A DNA stretch of 64,000 bases from Theobroma cacao (lineage: Eukaryota > Streptophyta > Magnoliopsida > Malvales > Malvaceae): positions 2,569,664 through 2,633,663 of the forward strand of contig NC_030857.1 in assembly GCF_000208745.1 (NCBI RefSeq). The letters are read 5' to 3'. The first letter of the stretch is position 1. The number at the start of each line of letters is the position of its first letter. Below are positions 11,801-21,299 of this stretch, in pieces. A model generated the notes under the pieces. It was not told the DNA's origin and made no database searches. It saw only the letters and a program-made list of their open reading frames with translations. The translations under genes and the position numbers were made by a program.

Positions 11801-12993
11801 GTTCGTTTGGCTTAAAGTCATTTTTTTGTTTGAGAACTCTACTATTTTTATTTTTTTACTTAATTCTTTTGTTGTTTATTTCCCACATTTGAGTTTGAGG
11901 CTTGAACTGTTTCTGTCCCTTTAAAATGAAATGGGAGTATTTAAATTCAGGTACTTTTAGTTCACTGATCATGATCTGTTTAATAATGTTGGCAGGACAT
12001 GGGCTGTCACATGTAACCCTGAGTATGATGGGCTAATTCTGGTCTCTCTCTCTCTCTCTGTTTGAAACTAATTGGATTGAGCATTCACCTTATAGCAATT
12101 AGGGTCTTGGTTGGACTAAACTGGTTACAAATATTCATCTGAATCAACTATTCCTAACAATGTACTTTCGTTTATGTGCTATCATCTCTCTGCATGATGG
12201 TCACTATTATTGTATAATTTAAACTGCAAATTGTTTCTTTCAGTTATATTTTGCAATTTTCTTGACAAGAGTTTCCCTTCGGCAGAGTGCTGGCACAGAC
12301 TCAACTGTTAACTTGTGGCTGGCTCCTACATCTGCCAGTGATGAATCAACCTCTGGAAGGTTGTTTTATTCTCCCACATCTGAAGTTTTCTTACAACTTC
12401 CTTCTTTATTCTTTGGTCTACTCTGATACTTTTTCCTTTATGTTTGTTTTAACAGCATAGCTGAATCACCCACTCAACAGGCTGACCCGTTACTTAATTC
12501 CTATAGTGATTATGAAGACAGTGTATATGGTAATCAGTGCTACTTCTGTTTTTTACTATGATATGAATATTAATCTAACAAGGTTTTAACCATATTCCCA
12601 GGCCTTGCTTGGAGTTCTCGTGAGCCTTGGATATTTGCTTCACTATCGTATGATGGCAGGGTAAGAACTCTACAAATTTTAATGCTAGAAATAGAGAAGG
12701 GACTCAAATTTGATTCTATAAAATCGGAAAATGAAAAGTTCAGTCAGCATGTTTCATGTGTATCCAGAAAACGTAGTGCTCAGTTTTACTTGTGGTGATA
12801 TTTTGTATTCCTGTGAATGAGAATTTAGTTGATGGATAGTAATTGCTGAATCACCACATTAACTTTTCTGCATGATCACGCCAATTTGTTCCTTTCATGC
12901 CATGCAGGTGGTTGTACAGTCAATTTCATTTATGCTTTTTCTTTAATGCAGGTGGTCGTAGAATCAATTAAGCCTTTCCTTTCAAGAAAATGA
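8877..12993 (+). CDS. WD40 repeat protein, EIPR1/TSSC1 homologue
   Basis: I reconstruct 13 exons: 8877-8921, 9006-9089, 9179-9311, 9744-9855, 9981-10080, 10473-10600, 10891-10960, 11688-11776, 11996-12041, 12286-12359, 12456-12529, 12602-12660 and 12952-12993. They give 351 aa, the usual length for this family, and all introns are GT-AG. The protein opens MQGGSSGIGYGLKYQ and has WD repeats such as EIWDLASCPFD, VQFWDLRTM, IHVWDLRKP and WTWAVTCNPEYD. In animals the family (EIPR1, also TSSC1) binds the EARP and GARP tethering complexes and acts in endosomal recycling. Two WDLR motifs match the DWD box of DDB1-CUL4 substrate receptors; I recall the Arabidopsis homologue At1g76260 being studied as a DWD protein in UV-B signalling. 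Family membership is firm; the cellular role here is inferred. Confidence 0.9.
12904..12970 (+). repeat. Duplicated 3' splice acceptor before the last WD40 exon
   Basis: The string GCAGGTGGT followed by GTA, then TCAATT, occurs at 12904-12926 and again at 12948-12970, 44 bp apart. The second copy is the true last exon. The first copy is a near match with its own AG and would read VVVQSISFMLFL and then stop, giving a slightly different C-terminus. See findings. Confidence 0.6.
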
Positions 12994-15114
12994 AGGTTAT
13001 CCATTGTCCTTGTTCTTCTAAAAGTTTTGTTCAGCAAAGTTTCCGATTCTAAACAGCAGTGCTCAAAGAGATGAATGAGGCCCAAAATATTTAGGCAACT
13101 TACAGCTTGAGTACAATGATACGGCTTGACGTAAGAGGGGCAGCACGTCAATGTAGTGTTTGGAGGGCTGGCGAGCTGATGATTGGTTTCATGACGCTTG
13201 CAGCCTGTGTATTATTGATCTATACCATGAAAGTTGAACCAAGGTTTTGTTGTTCTCTTGTGTTTATTATTACATCTATTCCTTAGAAATATCTATAGGA
13301 CAGTTTAACTTGATAAAAGCCAAATCAAAATTTGAACCCTGAACGAGCACCTAGCGTCACTCACGATGAATTATTGCAGAAGACTGATCCATACGGGGCT
13401 TGAAATTGCTTATGTGGGTGCCATCACCTTATTACATCATCTGGATAAATGAGCATATTTTTAATTTCGTTACGCAAGGTGATAGAGAGGTCTGAAATGT
13501 TTGAACTTGTGGTCGTGATATACTGAATAGTGAAGAAAAACAAGGTAGACAACCCGACCACGAGTAAAATGCAAGGTTTGTGCTCCACGCAAAGCCTAAA
13601 ACGCGAGGTGAAAACATTGGAAAAAACGAGTAATTGTCATTGAAAGCAATCGCTCGACACAAATCCAGAAATTAGATTTTGTTTCGGTACGAGCATCTAA
13701 AATTCTTGAAGCGACATGGAGCTTATCCAAATGCAATGGAACACGAGTGAGATGGTAATTTGATCTGGTTTCCTCGTCCAGAGGCAGGGATGCCAGCCTT
13801 CCAGGTGTCTCAATTTTCTTTAACACGTGGCACTTTTCGCCGCCATGAATGTCCTGCCACGTGTAGATGACACGCAAGCTACCACGTTTTCAGCTTATCC
13901 GCAATTGCAATCTCATGGTCAAAAGGTGCCTTGCCACGTCGTCAATGGGTGAGGAGCTGACACGTGGCGAAAGCAAGTGGATAGGGGAAAAATGGTGCGT
14001 GCCCTGGTTGCAGTTTCAATTTTCTCCGTCTTCTGCTTGGATAAGGTGGGAGACCGGAGTTGGAGACTTGAAAGCGAGTAGAGATTTCGCTTTTTCAATC
14101 AGAATCCTATGGTTTCTGTGTATGCCAACTGCCACGTTATCCGCGGCAGAGATTCATTTGCGGAAAATTCCACAAACTTGTGTTTGGATGAAATTCATTC
14201 AAAACAGACTGTTAATTTCAAAACCAATACAACCTACCAAGTAGGCATTTCAAGTATGGATTTTGCACCATGCCCATTTTTTATAAAAACAATCTCGGAA
14301 AATATCAGGTTTGAATTAAATTAATTTCGAATTCTAGACTTATTTCATACCCATATAAAAGCAATTACTATGAATTATGAAATTAAAGAAGGTAAATAAT
14401 TTTTTCGTGGACAACTAATTGCAACCGATTATTGAGCAAATCATTTGCATTTGATGAAATGATTAATTCCGTTGGCCAATATTACTTTGAGATTTTGTTT
14501 GACGCCTGTTTTTAGAGTTTTCTTTTCCTAGAAAAAAAAATTAAAATTGTCCCTTCAGAAGCTCACAAAATCAAGAAAAAAAAGAAAAAAGAAGGTTGAT
14601 GTGAACACACGTGGCGAATCCATAGAGGCATAAGGGGATACAAAGAAAAAAAAACGGCCAAGTGGGACCGAGTTGCTCACGTGTATTATTAAATCCCGGG
14701 ATTCGCATTGTGCGCAGCTCACGGCTGAAGAGCGCCACCGATCTGATCTCACCTCTCTCTCTCTCTCTCTCCACACTCTACGACTCCAACCCACTCGCAT
14801 CTTTCTCTCGTCTAAGATTTCTCAAAACCTCTTCTCCTTCCTTCTTAAAATTCCCCTCCCCGTCAAATGTACCCCGTCCCCCGTCACAAAGATTCTCCCG
14901 AAATCCTCTCCTTCATTCCCATTGGCGCCCCCTCTCTCTAGATTTATTTTTCCTAATAGTTTCCCTTCTCTACTTTTACTTAAAACTCTGTTACTTCCTC
15001 CAAACGCTCCTCATTCTCTTCTTTTTCAAAAATTTCCTCCTTCCTTTTCTTCATCTGCTAGGGTTTTTTTATTTTTCTTTTTTGTTTGGCTCGTCCATGG
15101 CATTTTCTTAATCT
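12994..15114. other. WD40 3' UTR, spacer and ESV1 promoter with 5' UTR
   Basis: Bases 12994 to about 13300 are probably 3' UTR. Bases 13300-14330 carry overlapping short frames on both strands, including one of 125 codons at 13867, but none has a recognisable domain. This stretch contains most of the ACGT-core boxes, so I treat it as promoter. Bases 14330-14650 are AT-rich. From about 14700 the sequence is CT-rich, with a CT microsatellite at 14753-14772, typical of a plant 5' UTR leading to the ATG at 15115. Confidence 0.6.
13823..14684. promoter_or_regulatory. Cluster of G-box/ABRE elements upstream of ESV1
   Basis: ACACGTGGC occurs exactly at 13823-13831, 13960-13968 and 14607-14615, and as its reverse complement at 13856-13864. 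A further CACGTG core lies at 14679-14684, and weaker ACGT cores (CCACGTTTT near 13882, GCCACGTCG near 13933, GCCACGTTA near 14130) lie between them. Four perfect nine-base matches in 800 bp is far above chance. G-boxes bind bHLH (PIF) and bZIP (HY5, ABF) factors, so light, clock or ABA control of the starch gene downstream is a reasonable inference. Confidence 0.65.
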
Positions 15115-18100
15115 ATGGCGGTGAGTTCCAGAGGATTCGCGGCTCAGGTTGAGTTCAAACTCAGCAAGCTCCATGTCTCCCGTGGACTGGCACCAAGTAG
15201 AAGGAAGAGAATGGGCTTTCAACGTGATCGACTCGCTGTTTTGAGTCGAATCAGTTGCTGTTGTTCGGACCCGGTGGTCCCGATCCGTGGAGCCACGGGT
15301 TCGGGGAAGAGCAAGGAGAAAGCGGAGGAGTGGCGGTTCGACCACAAGAAAAGCCCTCACAGGGTTCGAGTTCATGCCTCTCCTACAATGCCTTTTCCTT
15401 CGGCTCAGTACGTCTCACTTGCAGCCTTCACTTCTATTTCTATCAGTCTGTCTATGAATGTGTATGCGTATCGTATATTTCTTTATATTGGCGTATATTT
15501 ATACTCATATTGTTCCTTAAAATTGAATAATGGAATTCTGAATTTATTTTTATATTTATGTATTTTTTTTAACAAAAACAGTTTAAGTAGCTTGCTAATT
15601 TAGTTATTTGATTTGAGAATAGGATGTTCAAATTTTTTGATTTCAGGCTCTGAATTTGATTTGGTTGTTCCTTTTTATTTTGAATTTTCACATCTCAAAG
15701 CCTATAGCTAGTAGCTTTTTTTGTTGTAATTTGATGCAAGAACTTAAATGTTGTGTTCAACTACTAAAGCTTGCAATGTAATATTAATTTCATGCTATGA
15801 TTGTTACAGGTCGAGATTTGCTTCCAAACAAGAAAAGTTCTACCCTCGGTGCACTCCGAGAAATTCTGGTCCTCAGTCTCGCGATACTCCACCAAAAAGA
15901 GGTATCTCGCAATGCTCATTAAACTGTGGAATTTTGTTATGAAATTCTTGCTGTGCTTGAATATAGCTTTACGATTTGTAGTAGCATTTAGATTACCATG
16001 CCTAATAAAGATATGGTTGTTCACTTGTTTTTGCAATCTAGACACTGGTATTGCAAATGAGAAGGATTGGGGCATTAGCTTGTTAAGTGAGAATGTTAAT
16101 GAGTCTGGCACAAATGAAGATGGCAGTACATGGTATCGAGAAAGTGGGGAGGACCTTGGTGAAAATGGATACCGGTGTAGATGGACAAGGATGGGTGGTC
16201 AATCCCATGACGGTTCCTCAGAATGGAAGGAAACGGTATAAAATCACTCTGCTATATGATCTTTATATCTATGACTTTTCTTGATCTTGGAGTGGCAATT
16301 CAGAAGCAATTCCTATGTTCTTTCAAATATTGACAAACATGGACTTGATTGCTTGCCACTGTAGATTAAAGCCATTAGGTACTATGTTTGCCACCATGGC
16401 AGTTAAGATTCAGCCATTCAGAAGAGTGTAGTTTGAGAGATTTAAGCACCCAAAAGGGCTTATTGACTGCAAATGTATTTATATTAAGAAAGAAAAGTTT
16501 ATCTGCTTAAAGATTTTGAGAATGGCAAGTCAAAACTACTAGCAAACTGTAATCATTTTTCTAATTCTGTTACTTAACATTGTTTTTATAACCCCATTAA
16601 GTATCATCCCAGGTGGATGCATTTAATTGGATTTATTGATCTCCTTGACAGTGGTGGGAGAAAAGTGACTGGAGTGGATACAAAGAGCTAGGTACTTTTA
16701 CTTTCCTTTTCATTTCTTTATTCTATGATCTAATTCTGGTAAATTTTAAATGGTTTATTCTTTTTTAAATGACTTTAAAATCATCCATGCATGAATTTGG
16801 TCATTTGTCTTGTTATCATACCCTTGTAAGAAAATTGTTCACCCTGTAAAAAAATTGTTCTACAGACTATGGCTATAGTAATTTGCCTAACTTTTAGTAG
16901 AGTTTATATCTCATAGGTGTTGAGAAATCAGGAAGAAATGCTGAAGGAGATTCATGGTGGGAAACATGGCAAGAAGTGCTTCATCAAGATGAATGGAGGT
17001 CAATATTTCCACATCGTTTAGCTTTATCAGGGAACACTTAACTTTGAATCCACGAATTATCATATAGAGGCAAATAGGATATCTCCAGTTTACCATGCAT
17101 GCAATTTTTCGTCAATGAAACCATTGCTACATTTTTAAAACTGCAGTAATTTAGCAAGGATAGAGAGGAGTGCTCAAAAGCAAGCAAAGTCAGGCACTGA
17201 AAATGCTGGTTGGTATGAGAAATGGTGAGTTATATACCAATGGATGATATGCATGATATTATATTTCTTTCACATTAAGTGTGCAGCTCAGCAACGGCAA
17301 AATATCTACTGTATATTGATGATAAACTTATTTTGGTAGGTGGGAGAAGTATGATGCTAAAGGCTGGACAGAAAAAGGGGCGCATAAGTATGGTAGGCTG
17401 AATGAACAGTCATGGTGGGAGAAGTGGGGAGAGCATTATGATGGAAGAGGATCTGTTCTTAAATGGTAAATTTCAATTAGCCTTTGTGCATAACCACTCA
17501 GTGTACTAGTGGACTACTGGATTTTTTATCATTAATAGTTCGAATTCATGATCTTTTTTGCTGCAATTAGTATCTTCAGATGGTAATATGACAGAAACCA
17601 TATCATGACTTGTTTTATCTGGAAAGATAGAGATATGTTATAGTGTTGGGAATTTTAGCAGCATTTCTTTTGATCTTCTTCATAAGGAATGCTTCAATTG
17701 ATATTTGAGATTATAAGGTTTTCTTCTCTTTATTTTTTATCTTCCTATTTGGTCAGGTCTTCCCACCTCAAGCACCCTCCTACAGTGTTATATTGAAGTT
17801 TATATTTTGATGATTTGCAGGACAGATAAATGGGCTGAGACTGAATTGGGAACTAAATGGGGAGATAAGTGGGAAGAGAAGTTCTTTTCTGGTATTGGTT
17901 CACGTCAAGGGGAGACATGGCATGTATCTCCAAGTGGTGAACGTATGTATAGTCTTTTCATTCCATCAGCATGTGATGCATAAAATTCATTCCGTCTGAT
18001 TAATTCCCTGTTTGGCAGCAATCAATGTTCATGTTCTTCGTTTTGTTGAAACCTTGGACAAGTAACAATAATGATTAACCTTACTGGTGTGTACCTGGGT

Positions 18101-18964
18101 GTATGCCTGTGTCTGACTCGTTAAGCAAAAACTATTCTATGTATTTCTCAATACTTTGCACCTATCCCAACCACTCTTATCACAACGATAATGATCGTTC
18201 TATGTATTAATGATTCATTTGTCTTTATCATTATTCACAAGAAAGGACTTACAGTGGTATGAACTTTGTTTTTGTTTTCTTTTGAGACTTTAGGTATAGA
18301 AGTGACCTAAGGGATTTTTTTTGCCTAAAATTTCACGGTAGAGTTAAATCATTGAATGTTATTCATCGAATTTATATCATATTTATCTAACTAAGATTTT
18401 CTTGATTTTTATAGGTTGGTCAAGAACATGGGGAGAGGAGCATTTTGGAAACGGGTATGGTACATTTTCATGTTAGCTAGAATTTCCATGTTCTTACTTG
18501 CACATTTTCAATGCTGGATTGCATTTTGATTAATAAGTGGACTTGGGCTTGTTATTTGTCGTCTTTTCTCTCTTATCGGAGAGAGACTAATTCCTCTTGT
18601 CTCCTAAACAGTAAAGTTCACAAATATGGGAAGAGCACAACTGGTGAAAGCTGGGATATAGTTGTTGATGAGGAGACGTACTATGAGTAAGAGCATGCTC
18701 ATTTAAGACAAACATGTGTAAGATTAGTAATTTGCCACAAAAAATTAACGAGTTTTCACTTTGGTTGAAGAGCTGAACCTCATTATGGATGGGCAGACGT
18801 TGTGGGCGACTCAAGCCAGTTGCTATCGATCCAACCTCGGGAGAGGCCGCCTGGTGTCTACCCGAGCCTTGATTTTGGGTCATCACCACCTCAAGTTGAT
18901 GACCAACCTGGCATGCCACNGGTAATCAATTTTCCATCGACTTTAAGTACTATATTATATAATA

Positions 18965-18996
<32 letters not shown>

Positions 18997-19195
18997 ATAT
19001 ATATTATATATATATATATATATATATTTTAGGTGGTTTAGATCTATTAATTTCAATCATATTGGTTGAAACTTGTGTATTGGAACATTTTGAATTACTG
19101 CTGTTCGATTTATTCATTCTTTGAATGGTCAGAGCATCCCACGTCTGGACGACCGCACTGAGGTAAATTCCAAAAATGCAGGGGCTACGGTTTAA
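15115..19195 (+). CDS. ESV1: ESV1-type plastid starch granule protein
   Basis: I reconstruct 12 exons: 15115-15407, 15810-15901, 16042-16235, 16652-16691, 16917-16998, 17147-17224, 17340-17465, 17821-17942, 18415-18454, 18612-18686, 18771-18921 and 19133-19195. They give 451 aa. The first 90 or so residues are Ser/Arg-rich and fit a chloroplast transit peptide. The middle is full of Trp-rich units such as WWEKSDW, WWETWQEV, WYEKWWEKYD, WWEKWGEHYDG and KWGDKWEEKF, the hallmark of EARLY STARVATION 1 and LIKE ESV1. The C-terminus is Pro-rich (RPPGVYPSLDFG). These proteins bind starch glucans inside plastids and control granule organisation and turnover. The moderate length and Pro-rich tail favour ESV1 over the longer LESV. 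Base 18920 is N, so one codon (CNG) is unknown. The last exon is the least certain part. The adjacent G-box cluster may set its regulation. Confidence 0.9.
18961..19027. repeat. TA dinucleotide microsatellite in the last ESV1 intron
   Basis: About 67 bp of almost uninterrupted TA repeats with a few phase shifts lies between ESV1 exons 11 and 12. It is likely length-polymorphic and may be why the base at 18920 is unresolved. Confidence 0.9.
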
Positions 19196-21299
19196 AGTTC
19201 AAATGGTCCTTGATAACTTTTCTGAAAAATGTTGCTATTTTATTTAATTTATCATTTGATTTGCTTAGTATATTGGATTGGGCCTAATGGGGTCAAAGCT
19301 TGTTTCAATATTGGGCTATAGGTTATAGTGGGTCAATGTTGGGCCAACTTTGAGCTTAAGTGGGTCAAGGTAGGCCTCACTTTGATCCTTAACATCGGGT
19401 CCTTTCTTGTTGCTAACTTTTTGAGCCTTAATGCATACGATGGGCCCAAATTCTTGGCCTTTGTAAAAAATCGTCTCAATATTAGGAGTAAATTTTTTCT
19501 TATTGGGCCCGCTATTGGCCTATATTTGAGCCGAATGGGTTTAGCGTTGGCCTATTATTGGACCTTAATGGGTAAAGTTGGGCCAAATTTGGGCTATTAA
19601 TGTGTCATAACGGGTCCAAAATTGGGCCTAAATGGATCAATGTAGCCCTATCTTGGGCTATAGTGGTCAAAGTTGGGCCAAATTTTCTTTAAAGGTTTAT
19701 CTTTGGGCCTTTTATAGGCCTTAGTGGGTTTATATTGGGCTTAAATTTGTTCCTTAATGGGTCTGTTGGGCCTTAATAGGTCATCATTGGGTCTAATCTT
19801 GGGCCGTAGTGGGTCAAAGGTGGGCGGAATTTAGTTTCTTAATGGGTCATCGTTGGGCCTAATATCGGTCATCAGTGGGTCAAAGTAGAACCCAAATTTG
19901 TTTTTTGATGGGTCTCTTTGGACCCAATTTTGAGCCTAATGGGTCTTTATTAGTGTAATATTGGGCCTAGTGGGTCAAAGTTGGGACAAGTTTTTTTCTT
20001 CATAGGTCATTGTTGGGCCTCGGTGGGTCCAAGATGAGCCAAGTTTTGTTTCTTAATGGGTCATCGGTGGTACTAATCTTGGGCCTTACTGGGACAAAGA
20101 TTGGTGGATTTTTTTTTCTTAATGGGTTTGGGCGTAATATTGGGCCCCAGTGGGTCAAAGTTAGGCGAAACTGGTTATCTCCGTGCCAAATGTTGGGCCT
20201 TTGCAGGTCAAAATTCGACAAATTTGGTACTTAATTTGTCATCGTTGGGCCCATAGCTGGGACTACATATGACACTTAGTGGGCCCACGTTGAGCCCAAA
20301 GACTTTCTTGGTAAATGTATTAGAATTGACTTGTCCTAATGTGCCATCTTGGGCCTCGCTTAAACTCATTCATCAACTACGTGGTCATTAAGAGCCCATG
20401 AAGCCATTTGCATCGGCTCTAACTATAATTCAACAAAAACTAAATCTACTTTGACGGGCCATACTTGACCCAAACGTTAATCTTACAACAAAAATATTTA
20501 TATTTTGTTATCTAATAAGAAAATGCATAATTTGTATAATAATAAATTACTTATAAAATGCATTACTTAAATACTAACTAATTCAGGAAAAAAACCTAGT
20601 TACCCAACCCATGGTAAAACAGTTAACGCTTGATGGGCATCCCGCACAAGCACAGAAAATTGACAGAAGCAACTTCTGCGTATGGTCACAGCTGCCGCCT
20701 ATCTCGCTCATATCATATCAGTTTAGCTTAGAATTGATTGACACTACAGAACTAAGATTAAATTTATATGGAGCTTCGTGCAACCCAAATAGTAGCCCTG
20801 AAGCACTAATGAATGATCTCAGAAAAAACCAAAGGAAGGTAAAAAGAGAAACAAAATCACTTGAAGCATAGCTGCATTTCAAACCTTTTGTTTTTTTATC
20901 TCGTCTTGGTAATTGGATTGAGGCTCCAGATCAATCTCTTCTTAGCAACAGAAAAATCAGTTGAAATCGTGGTCTGTTCTGGTAAACCTTTGGAAAAACA
21001 AATGCTCGGCAGCCAACATCCACGGTCCCATAATTCATGTTTATACTTTTTGGAAGCTGGAAACTTGTAGGAAGAAGTTCCATCTTTGATCTGCCGTCCA
21101 TCAGATGCTTCATTACAAGTTTAATGCTCCTGGATATCTAAAACTCAAGCAAAAAACAACCGTTGAGAATTTCAGTGGTTTAATAGACAGGATGACATCT
21201 TGCATTATCGTCAAAAAAACTATGAATCCCTCACAGAGCCACAGGAGAAGGCAAGGAGTTTCAAGAATGAAATTGTCAGGTTCATCCTGCTCATTCTGT
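19196..21299. other. ESV1/OFT convergent intergenic region
   Basis: The first half is the TGGGCC-rich minisatellite (listed separately). Bases 20310-20600 are AT-rich with no signal. Bases 20600-21299 are more mixed and are probably the 3' UTR of the O-fucosyltransferase gene on the minus strand. Short plus-strand frames here (20611-20871, 20861-21070) have no recognisable domain. Confidence 0.6.
19270..20310. repeat. Degenerate minisatellite with TGGGCC and GTGGGTCAAAG motifs
   Basis: Over about 1 kb a variable unit recurs. Its core is AGTGGGTCAAAGTTGGGCCA followed by a T-rich stretch, often CTTAATGGGTCATCGTTGGG. Forms of the GTGGGTCAAAG half begin near 19327, 19567, 19662, 19808, 19874, 19969, 20022, 20088 and 20149. 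Spacings are often 53-66 bp, with some longer gaps. The copies are diverged, so the array is old. The motif TGGGCC is the site II element bound by TCP factors in plant promoters. Open frames inside it come from the repeat and are not genes. Confidence 0.75.

Noticed and set aside
13596..14244. Overlapping frames of 93 (-) and 125 (+) codons before ESV1
   Set aside because: No recognisable domain, overlap on both strands, and the stretch is dense in G-box elements, so promoter is the better reading.
14662..15152. Plus-strand frames of 149 and 159 codons upstream of ESV1
   Set aside because: They are a CT-rich leader translated as Ser/Leu/Pro runs; the ESV1 frame starts at 15115 and its transit peptide and Trp repeats decide the start.
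20000..20234. Overlapping frames of 73 and 74 codons on both strands in the minisatellite
   Set aside because: Both are explained by the tandem repeat, whose low stop-codon content keeps frames open; no coding signature.
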